64,000 bases of DNA from Candidatus Heimdallarchaeota archaeon. Its GTDB lineage: Archaea; Asgardarchaeota; Heimdallarchaeia; Heimdallarchaeales; Heimdallarchaeaceae. Positions within the stretch are counted from its first letter, which is position 1, and each line of letters begins with the position of its first letter. Position numbers and translations under genes: made by a program. Of the stretch, positions 42,720 to 52,300 are shown one piece after another. The stretch spans positions 1-64,000 of the forward strand of contig JAHLWR010000011.1 in assembly GCA_019057815.1 (NCBI GenBank), given 5' to 3'. Below the pieces are notes generated by a model. That model searched no databases and was not told the origin of the DNA. It worked only from the letters and a program-made list of their open reading frames with translations.

Positions 42720-43067
42720 ATGAGTATTCGTGAAACCATAGGAGAAACTTTCAGTGCAATCAAAAAGGAATACAAGAAAGTCGACTCTGTAGACAAAACT
42801 TTAGATGTTATCTCTTTAACAGGGTTAGTTTTATTCTTCATATCCCTTTTCTCAGTATTTATTGGAAAAGATTTCAATTCTCTAAATATTCCTTTAATTC
42901 TCTATCCTTTAGGAATAGGAGGATTAGCTACTGCCTTGAGGATGAAGAAAAGAGATGATCCTGAAGATATTAGTTCTTTATTCAAAGAATGGTTAATAAT
43001 CACCAGTACATTTACAGCCATGATAATAGTTATATTAATTATTGCTTTAGTTCTTTATTTGAGCTAA
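42720..43067 (+). CDS. Small membrane protein with three helices
   Basis: A 115-residue product with a charged N-terminal helix (SIRETIGETFSAIKKEYKKVD), then hydrophobic segments at about 30-46, 55-70 and 92-114. No family is recognised. It is just upstream of, and in line with, the membrane-anchored cyclase-like gene (55 bases), suggesting an operon. I use ATG 42720, one codon inside the longer TTG-initiated frame. Confidence 0.6.
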   Translation: MSIRETIGETFSAIKKEYKKVDSVDKTLDVISLTGLVLFFISLFSVFIGKDFNSLNIPLILYPLGIGGLATALRMKKRDDPEDISSLFKEWLIITSTFTAMIIVILIIALVLYLS

Positions 43068-43122
43068 AATCTTTTCTTTGTACCGTAGCAATTTTTTTAT
43101 ATTTCGAAACTAATAGGTAAAG

Positions 43123-44532
43123 ATGATGACCCAAGAAACACATAAAGTTTACACGCGTGTACTTAAATTCGGCTTAAAACTCGGCTTAAAAAGATTTATT
43201 GAAACAATAGCATTTGCTGTAACGATTTTCTCTATAACTTTAATTTATTTTTATTTCATAATATCCTCAGAACTATCACCAATTGGGAAATATGTCTTCT
43301 TTCCTCTCGGAGTGTTTACTGAGATAGTTTTGATATTGAGCTATCTGGATAATCATTACCAGATTAATGTTTTTGGAGAAAACGCTAATAAGCTCTTTTC
43401 GGGAATAGCTATTGCAGCTCTTTCAATAATAATAATGTACTCAACAATTCCAGGTCTATATGAAATCAAAGTAATTGAAGAAGGAAATATATCTTTGATT
43501 GTTCTATTTTTCCTATTAACCACTATTGAAACAGGATATTTTATATTCTCTATTCCGAGAGCAAATTTATCTGAAATGACATTCGGTCTTGAGCATCAAT
43601 TCAAGACGTTAGAAGAGAACCTTCAAAATAAAAAATTGAAAGAACTTCCATTAACAAAAGCAATCACTAAAGGGATAGAAGCGCTGAAAATCAGGATAAC
43701 GGAAGAAGGTCTATGGGGAGAGCTAGATTCTCTATATGAAACTGCAATAGTTTTAGAGCTCTTTCATTCGTTTGGTTATAAAGAAGATATGGAGTGGACT
43801 ATTCCTACAGCAGAAGGTAAAAAACCAATTAAATTGATGAAAGTAATTGACACTCTAAAAACGATAATTGAAACTTCAGAGACAATGGAGCTTTCTTACG
43901 AACAATACAAAATAATTCATTCTATAAGTCTTTATGATACTTCGGTTCTTTTTCCATATAAGCAACAAATTGATGAATTTCACGAAACAATCACAGAGGA
44001 AACAGAATGGGATTTTATAACAAAGTTGAATAGATTTACAGCATATTTACGTTCAAAAACTACTCCCTTGCACTTAATTATGTGTTATGTTGGTGATGAG
44101 ATCGGTAACATTAAGTTACTTGATAAATTAGCAAATATGTTTGCATCTAGTATAGAAATTGTCATCAAAAGAGGATATGCAAGATTTTCAACATCGCAAA
44201 CAGGTAAAACTCCTATTGAGATGTTTTCAAGATTGATGTTAGCATTATATGATATTAGAAGACCTCCTTTAAAAAGGATGCAATTTGTTCAAGCAGTAAG
44301 TGGACAACAGTTCATAGAAGGTTCTTGGGCCGGAAATATAGGAACAACGGGATATGTTATTAAAGCGTTAATACCAGGAGAAAATCCTGATTCATTAGTT
44401 CTTAAGAAAGCAGCTTTATATCTTACAGCTGTTCAAGATAAACAAGGTCTTTGGGGATCAAATATCGAAGAAACAGTGATAGCACTAAACGCCTTAAAAT
44501 CTTTGAAGGAATTAGCTGAACAAGAAGAATAA
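43123..44532 (+). CDS. Membrane protein with C-terminal terpenoid-cyclase/prenyltransferase-like repeats
   Basis: The N-terminal 150 residues hold about four or five membrane helices. The soluble part shows alpha-alpha barrel repeats of the prenyltransferase/squalene-cyclase type: one near residue 195 (ITEEGLWGELDSLYETAIVLELF) and a clear one near 400-460 (FIEGSWAGNIGTTGYVIKALI then QDKQGLWGSNIEETVIALNAL). The repeats G-x-W and T-x-x-x-[IL]-x-A-L are typical. Catalytic DxDD or zinc-site residues are not evident, so it may be a binding rather than an enzymatic domain. Confidence 0.6.
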   Translation: MMTQETHKVYTRVLKFGLKLGLKRFIETIAFAVTIFSITLIYFYFIISSELSPIGKYVFFPLGVFTEIVLILSYLDNHYQINVFGENANKLFSGIAIAALSIIIMYSTIPGLYEIKVIEEGNISLIVLFFLLTTIETGYFIFSIPRANLSEMTFGLEHQFKTLEENLQNKKLKELPLTKAITKGIEALKIRITEEGLWGELDSLYETAIVLELFHSFGYKEDMEWTIPTAEGKKPIKLMKVIDTLKTIIETSETMELSYEQYKIIHSISLYDTSVLFPYKQQIDEFHETITEETEWDFITKLNRFTAYLRSKTTPLHLIMCYVGDEIGNIKLLDKLANMFASSIEIVIKRGYARFSTSQTGKTPIEMFSRLMLALYDIRRPPLKRMQFVQAVSGQQFIEGSWAGNIGTTGYVIKALIPGENPDSLVLKKAALYLTAVQDKQGLWGSNIEETVIALNALKSLKELAEQEE

Positions 44533-44565
44533 GTGAACTACTTCTCCGTTTACAAAAAGAAAAGT

Positions 44566-44640
44566 TGGTAGTCCCGTGGAGACTCGAACTCCAGTCGCCG
44601 GGGTCAAAGCCCAGTATGATTGCCGCTACACTACGGGACT
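44566..44640 (-). tRNA. tRNA-Gln (anticodon TTG)
   Basis: The reverse strand gives a complete cloverleaf. The acceptor AGTCCCG/CGGGACT has discriminator A and encoded CCA, the T-arm carries TTCGAGT, and the anticodon loop CTTTGAC contains TTG. It lies about 110 bases after the end of the GlnRS gene on the same strand. Its close sequence likeness to the CTG tRNA at 40361 in the acceptor arm suggests a shared ancestor. Confidence 0.92.
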
Positions 44641-44750
44641 ATTGTTGTCGTCAAATTTCTTTGACAACAAATCATTTTACACTTTGGTTTTAAATTTTTC
44701 TTTTAAACTAAGAAGAAATCTATATTGTAACTAGTGATTACAGCACAGCA

Positions 44751-46712
44751 CTAGTATGCAATTTCATCCCGATTTATGACAGATTTTTTTACCCACGAAT
44801 CACGAAGTGTAATTATTCTATTGAAGACCAAGTTATCTTTACTTGAATCTACAATATCTATACAGAAATAGCCTAATCTTTCAAACTGGTAACGTGAACC
44901 GATATCTGCATTTTGTAGGAATGGTTCAACATAAGCACTGACAATTTCGAGGGAGTGAGGGTTCAAATAATCTGTAAAATCTTCTCCTTCTTCCAGTTCC
45001 ATTGGGTTCTCTTTTATGAAAAGACGATCAGACAATCTTACTTCAGCTTTAATTGCATCGATTGCAGAAATCCAATGGATTGTGCCTTTAATTTTTCGCT
45101 CAACAACAGATGAATCACCATTAGTTTCTGAATCGTAGCTACAATGGATTTCAGTAATTTCCCTTGTTTCATCATCCCTTAGAACTTTTTCACATCTGAT
45201 AATATATGCGTATTTTAGGCGAACATCTTTACCGAGAGTAAGTCTATAATAATCTTCTGGAGGATCTTCCATGAAGTCTTCTTGCTCGATGTAAAGTACT
45301 TTAGAGAATTTGATTTTTCTTGTTCCCATCTCCTTATTGCGCGGGTGATTAAGAATAGTAATTTCCTCAAATTCATCCTTTGGATAGTTAGTTATAACGA
45401 CCTTTAAAGGTCGTAGAACACTCATTACACGAGGGCATCTTTCGTCCAAATCTTCTCTAACGCAATTATCAAAAATTGATTGATCAATAATAGCTTCGCG
45501 CTTTGATACACCGATTTCTTTATAGAATTTTCGAATCGCATCTGCAGTAATTCCTCTTCTTCGTATACCCACTATTGTTGGCATCCGAAGATCATCCCAA
45601 CCATTGACATATCCTTCCTTTACTAATCGGATAATATTTCGTTTTCCTAGAACAGTGTAAGTAAAGTTTGATCTTGCAAATTCTATTTGTTGGGGCTTAA
45701 AGATGGGGTTCCCATTTTCATCATCTAATTGTTCCAAAAACCAATCATATATTTGACGATGGATTTCAAATTCCATTGTACAAATTGAATGCGTTATACC
45801 TTCTATTGAGTCTTCTAGACCATGAGCCCAATCATACATTGGATAAATACACCATTTATCACCTGTATTATGATGTTTTTTGTGAAGAATGCGATAAATA
45901 AGAGGATCGCGCATTAAAAGATTGGGAGATGCCATATCAATCTTTGCGCGTAAAACCTTTGAACCATCGGAAAATTCACCGTTTTTCATTCTTTCGAAAA
46001 GGTCTAGATTTTCCTCTATTGTCCTATCTCTAAAAGGGCTTTCTTTTCCTGGTTCGGTTATAGTTCCTCGATACTCTCTGATTTCGTCTACACTTAAGTC
46101 ATCAACATATGCTTTTCCTTTTTCTACTAGTTGTACAGCATATTCATAGAATTGATCAAAATAATCTGATGCATATAATAATCGATCCTCCCAATCTACA
46201 CCTAACCATTTTGCATCTTCAATCTGAGCTTTAACATATTCCACATCTTCAGTGGTAGGATTAGTATCATCAAAACGCCAGTTGAACTTGCCGTTATATT
46301 CTACTGCAATTCCATAGTTCAGAAGAATTGATTTCGCATGACCAATGTGCAAGTATCCGTTAGGTTCAGGAGGAAAACGGGTATGAACACGACCATTATA
46401 CTTGTTTGTCTTCATATCTTCATTGATAATTGCGCGTATAAAATCAGTACCTTCACCCAATTCACTTTCTTGCTTATCTTCTTTTAGCAATTCAGGATAT
46501 TTTTCTCGTGCAATTTGTTGAATTTCAGTGGTTGTTAGTGAACTAATTAAATTAATCGTCTCAACAACTGTCTCTTTTACAGTTTTTGCTTCTTTACGTA
46601 ATTCTGGATGAGCTGACATTATCATTCCCACTACTGGACCAACTTTAGCTGAACCATGGTCTAGAGTGTTCTGAACAACAAATTTTTCGCATATCCTTTC
46701 TACTGAAGTCAT
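44751..46712 (-). CDS. glnS: Glutaminyl-tRNA synthetase with an archaeal GluRS-type N-terminal domain
   Basis: Class I synthetase attaching glutamine to tRNA-Gln. The core is GlnRS-like: HIGH box at 122-125 in [48 protein letters not shown], the HHNTGD segment, [27 protein letters not shown], the KMSKS-like LGKRN and [17 protein letters not shown]. The C-terminal beta-barrel domain follows. Residues 1-75 instead match the N-terminal helical domain of archaeal GluRS ([18 protein letters not shown] and [11 protein letters not shown]). Most archaea lack GlnRS and use GatDE, so this is notable. It sits next to tRNA-Gln. Confidence 0.87.
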   Translation of the reverse strand: MTSVERICEKFVVQNTLDHGSAKVGPVVGMIMSAHPELRKEAKTVKETVVETINLISSLTTTEIQQIAREKYPELLKEDKQESELGEGTDFIRAIINEDMKTNKYNGRVHTRFPPEPNGYLHIGHAKSILLNYGIAVEYNGKFNWRFDDTNPTTEDVEYVKAQIEDAKWLGVDWEDRLLYASDYFDQFYEYAVQLVEKGKAYVDDLSVDEIREYRGTITEPGKESPFRDRTIEENLDLFERMKNGEFSDGSKVLRAKIDMASPNLLMRDPLIYRILHKKHHNTGDKWCIYPMYDWAHGLEDSIEGITHSICTMEFEIHRQIYDWFLEQLDDENGNPIFKPQQIEFARSNFTYTVLGKRNIIRLVKEGYVNGWDDLRMPTIVGIRRRGITADAIRKFYKEIGVSKREAIIDQSIFDNCVREDLDERCPRVMSVLRPLKVVITNYPKDEFEEITILNHPRNKEMGTRKIKFSKVLYIEQEDFMEDPPEDYYRLTLGKDVRLKYAYIIRCEKVLRDDETREITEIHCSYDSETNGDSSVVERKIKGTIHWISAIDAIKAEVRLSDRLFIKENPMELEEGEDFTDYLNPHSLEIVSAYVEPFLQNADIGSRYQFERLGYFCIDIVDSSKDNLVFNRIITLRDSWVKKSVINRDEIAY

Positions 46713-46900
46713 ACTAATGATTCGAAAGAGACAGAATATAATAAATTTTTAGTATTAAGTGAAAAAATGTGAGTGTATTTTCGTCCCGAAAAATTGAATT
46801 GAAACGTATTTTCCAAATACAAGATTATTTAACGTTTCAACGACTAATACACGTAAACAGAAAATCGCCTCTACATTTTTAGTACTTCTCAGATAATATT

Positions 46901-46956
46901 GTCTCGGGACAAAAACCTTTTTATACCCAATCACGTAAACTATTTTGTCCCGAGAC
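46901..46956 (+). promoter_or_regulatory. Promoter with flanking inverted-repeat operators for the actin operon
   Basis: GTCTCGGGAC (46901-46910) and its exact reverse complement GTCCCGAGAC (46947-46956) bracket a TATA-like TTTTTATACCC (46918-46928). The second arm would overlap the predicted transcription start, where a repressor would block initiation. A third partial site CGTCCCG is at 46782-46788. The bound protein is unknown; the bZIP-like protein encoded downstream is a candidate. Confidence 0.7.
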
Positions 46957-46987
46957 GAAATAGTCGAGGAAAACAGAGGAGAAAAAC

Positions 46988-47506
46988 ATGAAAAAGCATG
47001 AAAAACTCAGAATAAATGCGAAAGAAGCCAAAAAACGTTCATTAGATTTAGGTTTAGTGATTGTTTACTTTGATCAAATTAAAGGACCAGTTATTCTAGT
47101 AAACCACTCCTCTTTGGATGAGCGTGAACTCTTTCATTTATCAGTTAATGGAACAAGTTCCATGATGAGTGGTGTGAATTATGGTCCAGAGGATACACAT
47201 CGTTTTCGAGGAATCTTTCCTGTCAATGACAGATCTTTTGCTTACTGCTTCGACTCACTCATAACTGTTGATCAAACAGAAAGGTGTTCTTATACACCAA
47301 TATTGCTATTTGTTGTTTTCCCATCTTCAGAGTTAAATTCTTTCGGATTGAATATTAAATCTGTTGAAATGCTTCTAACTAAGTACACTGTAAACAGAAT
47401 AGAACTTTCTCGATTCACTTCAAAATTTTGCGCTTCTGTATGTTTTTCAATTACGAAGGAATTCCAGAAACAGATTTCCGTACTGGGACAAAATTCAAAA
47501 CTATGA
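46988..47506 (+). CDS. Longin-like protein, first gene of the actin operon
   Basis: A 172-residue protein with a longin-like start: after a basic N-terminus, GLVIVYFDQIKGPVILVNHSS is the first hairpin, followed by a helix, a strand with GPEDTHRFRGIFPV and a strand TPILLFVVFPS, then helical segments. Longin domains act as small-GTPase or SNARE platforms. The gene precedes the bZIP-like and actin genes and is downstream of the paired operators. The association with actin rather than GTPases is noteworthy. The fold is by eye. Confidence 0.6.
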   Translation: MKKHEKLRINAKEAKKRSLDLGLVIVYFDQIKGPVILVNHSSLDERELFHLSVNGTSSMMSGVNYGPEDTHRFRGIFPVNDRSFAYCFDSLITVDQTERCSYTPILLFVVFPSSELNSFGLNIKSVEMLLTKYTVNRIELSRFTSKFCASVCFSITKEFQKQISVLGQNSKL

Positions 47507-47522
47507 AAGATAAGGTGACACA

Positions 47523-48263
47523 ATGAATGATGAACACGAAACAAAAGGTCCAGGGAGACCCCGAAAATATGCAACATCAGCAGAGCGAAAACGAGCTTAT
47601 AGGGAGAGAAAAAAGGAGAGACTCGCTCAAATGCAAAAAGGTGTTGCAAGACTAGAGAAGAAGGTGAGTAAATTGGGTATAACTAAAGAAAGATCTGATA
47701 AGTTGGATTCTCTACTAAATGAAATCGAGACACCAATGGCTAAATTTGCACCTTCTGAAATCGCAGAAATGGAAAATGATGAACTCTTGGAATTGCGAGA
47801 CATCTTGAGACACTGGTTGCAGGATCATAGAGGGCTTGGAGGAATAGTGACTCAATTGAGCAATGCTATAATTCCAAGAGCGTATGCTTCCTTTGATCAA
47901 TTGGAGTTATTTGGTCCAAGACAAGAAGAAGAAGAAGGAGAGGTAAAATACATTCCCTCGATGGTCGAAACAGTGATAGACAAAAAACGTCAAAATGCAA
48001 GAGCATATTACTTTTCATCATCAAGTAACAGATATAGCAGTAGTAACCTTGCAGAACTATTCGAACAAATCACCTTGCTCTATCTTGTTGAAGCTGAGAT
48101 CGCTAAGAGACGAAGAGACAAAGTTGAAGATTTTGCTATCGTGCAGCTAGAGACTAGAATCAAGGAACTAGAATCACTGCTAGAGGATAGTGAAGAAGCT
48201 AAAACTGAACCTTACTATAGAGGGGGTGAATCAGGTGGAAAAAGAGGTGATATCAATGAGTAA
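47523..48263 (+). CDS. AT-hook plus bZIP-like coiled-coil protein (actin operon copy)
   Basis: Residues 8-16 carry an AT-hook-like KGPGRPRK. A basic stretch (SAERKRAYRERKKER) is directly followed by a coiled coil with hydrophobic residues at heptad positions (L, M, V, L, V, L at 1, 4, 8, 11, 15, 18), the layout of a basic-leucine-zipper. A second helical region and a C-terminal coiled coil follow. A paralogue at 54750 keeps all of these. The gene overlaps the actin gene by 8 bases and follows the longin-like gene. A DNA-binding regulator or an actin-linked scaffold are both possible. Confidence 0.7.
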   Translation: MNDEHETKGPGRPRKYATSAERKRAYRERKKERLAQMQKGVARLEKKVSKLGITKERSDKLDSLLNEIETPMAKFAPSEIAEMENDELLELRDILRHWLQDHRGLGGIVTQLSNAIIPRAYASFDQLELFGPRQEEEEGEVKYIPSMVETVIDKKRQNARAYYFSSSSNRYSSSNLAELFEQITLLYLVEAEIAKRRRDKVEDFAIVQLETRIKELESLLEDSEEAKTEPYYRGGESGGKRGDINE

Positions 48264-49395
48264 GAAGAATTTAGAGTCAAAAGAAAATAAACTGAGAGGT
48301 AAACCAATCGTTCTTGAATTTGGTTCAGCATTTACAAGAATAGGATTTTCGAGTGAAGATGCACCTCGAATAGTTAAACCAACGATTGTAGGTTATAATG
48401 ATGTAGTATCAAAGAATGACAATCTTACATCGATTTTAACCGAAACTAACAAACAAGCGTTTGTTGGCATTGCAGCTATTGAGAAAAGGAAGGAACTCGA
48501 AATAGTATATCCAATTAAAAACAGAAAAATAAATGACATGCAAGCTCTTAAAGTTATGATCCAATACGCAATTGAGAGAGACTTATCAATTACACCCGAT
48601 TTGCATGCAGCAATCGTTATTCTTCCATATCCAATCAGTGAAGAGGAAAAAGAAGAAATTACTAAAATGCTTTTAGACGATCTAAATTTTCCTGGTGTAT
48701 ATGTTTCATCTAGTGAAAATATGCCCCTATACAGTATAGGAAGAACAACTGGTATAGTTGTTGATTCAGGATACGAAAAAACAGATATTATACCTATTTT
48801 AGATGGTAAAATCATCACTAAAGCTGTTAAAAGCTTAAACATAGGTGGATATCACGTTACAAACAAGCTTAGAGAATCTCTGAGAGAGCAAGATTTCACA
48901 TATACAGATGAGGAAGACAAATTCTTTGGAGCTGCAAGAAACATCAAAGAAAATCTATGCTATGTAGCTTTAAATGCGGATAAGGAAATAGAACTAGCTT
49001 CTAAAGTTTCAGGGATGAGAAAAATACACAAGCTTCCAAATGGGGAAAAATATATTGTTGAACTCCAACGTTTTTTGGCGACTGAGATCTTGTTTCAACC
49101 AGAGATGATTGATTTGAAAGAAAAACCATTGCATGAACAAATTATCGATTCGATTCAGTCTTGTGATACTAAAAACCAATCATCGTTGTGGTCTAATATT
49201 GTTATTGCAGGTGGAAATTCTATATTACCAGGATATCATGCTAGATTAAATCACGAACTAAAATCACTAGCACCTGAAAACGAAGATGTAAGAATATATT
49301 CTACACCATCAAACACTAGCTTTTCTTCATGGATAGGCGCAAGTATCCTTAGTTCTAGAATGGAGTTTAGTAAACATTGGATTACAAAAAAGTAA
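48256..49395 (+). CDS. Actin-family protein (Asgard actin-related)
   Basis: A 379-residue actin-fold ATPase. Characteristic segments are LEFGSAFTRIGFSSEDAPR (phosphate loop 1, with Glu for the usual Asp), GIVVDSGYEKTDIIPILDGK (phosphate loop 2), IKENLCYVAL (nearly identical to actin), YIVELQRFLATEILFQP, NIVIAGGNSILPGY and the C-terminal SSWIGASIL. The start is ATG 48256, with GAGGTGAT before it. The 48190 frame start lies within the upstream gene. It overlaps the bZIP-like gene. Polymerisation is expected from the family but not shown. Confidence 0.93.
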   Translation: MSKKNLESKENKLRGKPIVLEFGSAFTRIGFSSEDAPRIVKPTIVGYNDVVSKNDNLTSILTETNKQAFVGIAAIEKRKELEIVYPIKNRKINDMQALKVMIQYAIERDLSITPDLHAAIVILPYPISEEEKEEITKMLLDDLNFPGVYVSSSENMPLYSIGRTTGIVVDSGYEKTDIIPILDGKIITKAVKSLNIGGYHVTNKLRESLREQDFTYTDEEDKFFGAARNIKENLCYVALNADKEIELASKVSGMRKIHKLPNGEKYIVELQRFLATEILFQPEMIDLKEKPLHEQIIDSIQSCDTKNQSSLWSNIVIAGGNSILPGYHARLNHELKSLAPENEDVRIYSTPSNTSFSSWIGASILSSRMEFSKHWITKK

Positions 49396-49407
49396 TGTCT
49401 AAAAATG

Positions 49408-49435
49408 TTCTTTTTTCTTTTTTTTCTTTTTCTCT
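49408..49435 (+). terminator. T-rich terminator after actin
   Basis: A nearly uninterrupted run of T with a few C starts 12 bases after the actin stop, typical of archaeal intrinsic termination. Confidence 0.6.
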
Positions 49436-49457
49436 TATACATTTATCGAAGTACTGC

Positions 49458-49492
49458 TCTCCTACATATGAGGTTCAAGGGACAGTAGGAGA
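49458..49492. repeat. Inverted repeat in the convergent intergenic space
   Basis: Arms TCTCCTAC and GTAGGAGA (8 bp) are separated by 19 bases. The repeat lies between the actin gene and the beta-helix gene, which converge. It could help termination of either transcript. Confidence 0.4.
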
Positions 49493-49650
49493 ACATTAAT
49501 TTCCAATAATACCTATACAATCAGATATATATTTTAAACATAAATGAAAAAGATTTTCTTAAGATTTGTAAAAAATCTGACTTTTTAGTTAATAATATAT
49601 AGAAAGAAAATTAATTTCTTTTGGCTTTACTTGGAAAAAAGCTATGTTTT

Positions 49651-52032
49651 TCAAACGGGTTCAGGAAGTGGATAAAAATCATATGATCCACTTGAACCAG
49701 CTATTTCATAGGATCCAACACCAATCCAGTCCACCCAATAGTTACCTTCTAGAGTAATAATGTCGTACCAGATGTTGTTGGTTCCTGCATCAAATGCTTG
49801 ACTATCACCATTCATATAATTATCTATGAAGTTATTATAGGATATTACATTGTTTGAAGAGTATTTATTAATTGAAAGAGCATACATTCTGCTATATAGG
49901 AAAGTGTTTCCTAATAAATTGCTATTAGATGAAAAATTCAGCTGTATCCCTGTTTCACAGTATAGCAATTGATTTTTCGAAATATTAGTTTTGAAACTAT
50001 CTTCTATTAACAAACCTACGAATGAACTATTTAGTATGCTATTGTCTTTTACAACCACATCTACGCAACCATATAGCATTGTTCCTACAACACTGAGTAG
50101 AATAGTATTATTAATAATTTCAATCGGTCCAAGCAGTTCTTCATACTTCTTAATTATCACTGAATTTTCAACTTTTGTTAACCAATAACTTGTATTGATG
50201 ACGATTCCAGAGTAAGTACTATTATAAATTAAGTTTTCAGAAACAGTAAGAAAAAAAGTAAAATAACAACGTATGCCACAACCATTATTATCTAAAGAAT
50301 TATACTTAATTGTCATAAATTTAGATTCTATTGAATGAATTCCAAAATTATTACAGTTGAAGATTTCATTTGTTGTTATATTAACTATCTCACAAAAAAT
50401 AACAAAAATCCCTTTTAAACAATTGAAAAAGTAGTTATCAGAAATAATGATTTGAGAACAAAATACCAAAGATAATCCATTAGAATTGATATTATTTAAA
50501 CTACAATTTGTTATGGTACAATTACAAGAATAATATAGAGCAATTCCGTCCTCAACACTCTCAATTTGCTGATTAAGTATTTTTATATCGGAACAATTAA
50601 AGAAAATTAGTTGACCATATTCATCTACAATTTCTTTATTTCTTACATTCTTGAAAAAACCTAAAGGTTTTTTGTTTACAGTATTATTGATAATTGTTGA
50701 GGTAGAAAATAGCAGCTCACTTTCATGACCAAAAAAACTAAGACCATTATTTATCAATTGGTTACTAATAAGGTTAAAGTTTGAGTTCAAATCAATTTTA
50801 ATCCCACTTCCATGATTATTAGAAACTACATTATCTATTACAGTTGCATTATCGAATCTCCAAAGTGAAATACCACTCCCATTATTTTTTTCAATTAAAT
50901 TATTTCTAATGTTTGTACAAGGGGATTCAATTGCACAAATTCCAAAACAATTTGAAGATATCATGTTATTTTCAATATTAGTTTTTTCAGAATCAAAAAT
51001 ACTAACCCCCTTATAAGTATTTGAAAGAGTGGAGTTTAGGATATCACAATTAGAACATGCTCTGAATTCAATAGCTGTGTAGCTATTATTGATCCTCTGA
51101 TTTACAATAGAAACATTAATACAATCAATTAGAAAAATTTGTCCATATTTATCAGAAAGCACTGAATTTTCGAGTTTAGTGAAGAATCCAAGTTTATACC
51201 CATTGATCCAATTATTATATACATTATAGTGTTCAAATCTACTATCAAAAAAATAATCAAGTTGAATACCTAAACCACAGAGAAGGTTATTAGAAATTGT
51301 TGTATTGGTTGAATCACGTATATATAATTTACCTTTATTATCACTATCTACAACATTTCCGTTTATAATAGAATTGGGTGACCATTCCATTGAAAGAAAG
51401 TATCGAGGGGAATCAACAAAAGTATTATTCTGAATTTCAACTTCTGCACTGAAACTAACACGAATATAGCTTTTACTAAATGAATTGTGAACAATCAAAG
51501 TAAAATCTGAACCCCTTAATTCAATTCCAATCATTAGTTCTCCAATTTTTTCCTCAAAAAAACAATTATTTTGTATTCTTACATTGTTTGAATCTTGGAC
51601 ATATATTCCCTGATATCCACAGTTATAGATTGAATTATTTGTGATATAGGCAGTATTTGGAGCTATATTTTTAATTGAAATACCAGTGGAACTAGCTTTT
51701 AATATACAATTTTGTATCACAAAATATGAAGCTATATCCATAATAAGAATGGCATCTCTTGCAGTTGTTGTAATATTAAAATACTCAATGATATAGGGAG
51801 AGTCTTTTGTACCTTTACCCTTGGATGTATAATTCTTGAAGTCAATTTCTCTTTTTATCACAATTGACTCAGTCGTATTTTCAAAGGATGGTTCAGTCAA
51901 ATCATCAGGATATGAATCGGATTGATCATTAATTAAGAAATAAATTCCTACTATACTTCCGCTAATAATAAATAAAGAAAAAAGTATGGATATCGACTTA
52001 AAAAAAGTTGAATTAATCTTTATTTGTTTCAT
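49651..52032 (-). CDS. Surface right-handed beta-helix protein (NosD-like)
   Basis: The 793-residue protein (from ATG 52032; a longer frame starts at 52089) has an N-terminal membrane segment near residue 15-35 and then about 25 irregular repeats with N-N-x-[IV] and I-x-N-N-x pattern, typical of parallel beta-helix (PbH1/NosD) proteins. It would sit outside the cell, anchored at the N-terminus. It is rich in Asn, Ser and Cys. The end (GTNNIWYDIITLEGNYW) is nearly the same as in the protein at 55839. Polysaccharide binding or cleavage is a common role but is not shown. Confidence 0.8.
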   Translation of the reverse strand: MKQIKINSTFFKSISILFSLFIISGSIVGIYFLINDQSDSYPDDLTEPSFENTTESIVIKREIDFKNYTSKGKGTKDSPYIIEYFNITTTARDAILIMDIASYFVIQNCILKASSTGISIKNIAPNTAYITNNSIYNCGYQGIYVQDSNNVRIQNNCFFEEKIGELMIGIELRGSDFTLIVHNSFSKSYIRVSFSAEVEIQNNTFVDSPRYFLSMEWSPNSIINGNVVDSDNKGKLYIRDSTNTTISNNLLCGLGIQLDYFFDSRFEHYNVYNNWINGYKLGFFTKLENSVLSDKYGQIFLIDCINVSIVNQRINNSYTAIEFRACSNCDILNSTLSNTYKGVSIFDSEKTNIENNMISSNCFGICAIESPCTNIRNNLIEKNNGSGISLWRFDNATVIDNVVSNNHGSGIKIDLNSNFNLISNQLINNGLSFFGHESELLFSTSTIINNTVNKKPLGFFKNVRNKEIVDEYGQLIFFNCSDIKILNQQIESVEDGIALYYSCNCTITNCSLNNINSNGLSLVFCSQIIISDNYFFNCLKGIFVIFCEIVNITTNEIFNCNNFGIHSIESKFMTIKYNSLDNNGCGIRCYFTFFLTVSENLIYNSTYSGIVINTSYWLTKVENSVIIKKYEELLGPIEIINNTILLSVVGTMLYGCVDVVVKDNSILNSSFVGLLIEDSFKTNISKNQLLYCETGIQLNFSSNSNLLGNTFLYSRMYALSINKYSSNNVISYNNFIDNYMNGDSQAFDAGTNNIWYDIITLEGNYWVDWIGVGSYEIAGSSGSYDFYPLPEPV

Positions 52033-52225
52033 AATATCACAATTGTGTATCACTTGTTTAGGTGTTGGAACACTTATAGGTATTTTCATGTAGATAAGAC
52101 AACTGAATTATTCAAGAGGAAAAACGTTAATACTACTACTACTATGATTTCAGTAATTAACTTACTTTGTTCCGATAATTTGAATAACTGGCTTCTTTTA
52201 AGACGTTTATTTCAGCTTTAATATT

Positions 52226-52269
52226 GTTCCTTAAAAGAACATCTATTTTATACAATAAGTTTATATATA
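52226..52269 (+). promoter_or_regulatory. Promoter with inverted repeat for the HAAS/PadR operon
   Basis: An imperfect inverted repeat GTTCCTTAAAAGAAC (52226-52240, 6 of 7 pairs) lies about 20 bases before a TATA-like TTTATATATACC (52260-52269). It is a possible operator for the PadR regulator of the same operon. Confidence 0.45.
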
Positions 52270-52300
52270 CCTTTTAGTAAATGGTATGATTAGAGTATAG

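Noticed and set aside
44751-46712. Archaeal non-discriminating GluRS
   Set aside because: Only the N-terminal domain is GluRS-like; the catalytic core carries GlnRS-type segments throughout.
48190-48255. Longer N-terminus of actin from 48190
   Set aside because: It lies inside the upstream gene, lacks actin-like residues, and a good ribosome-binding site precedes ATG 48256.
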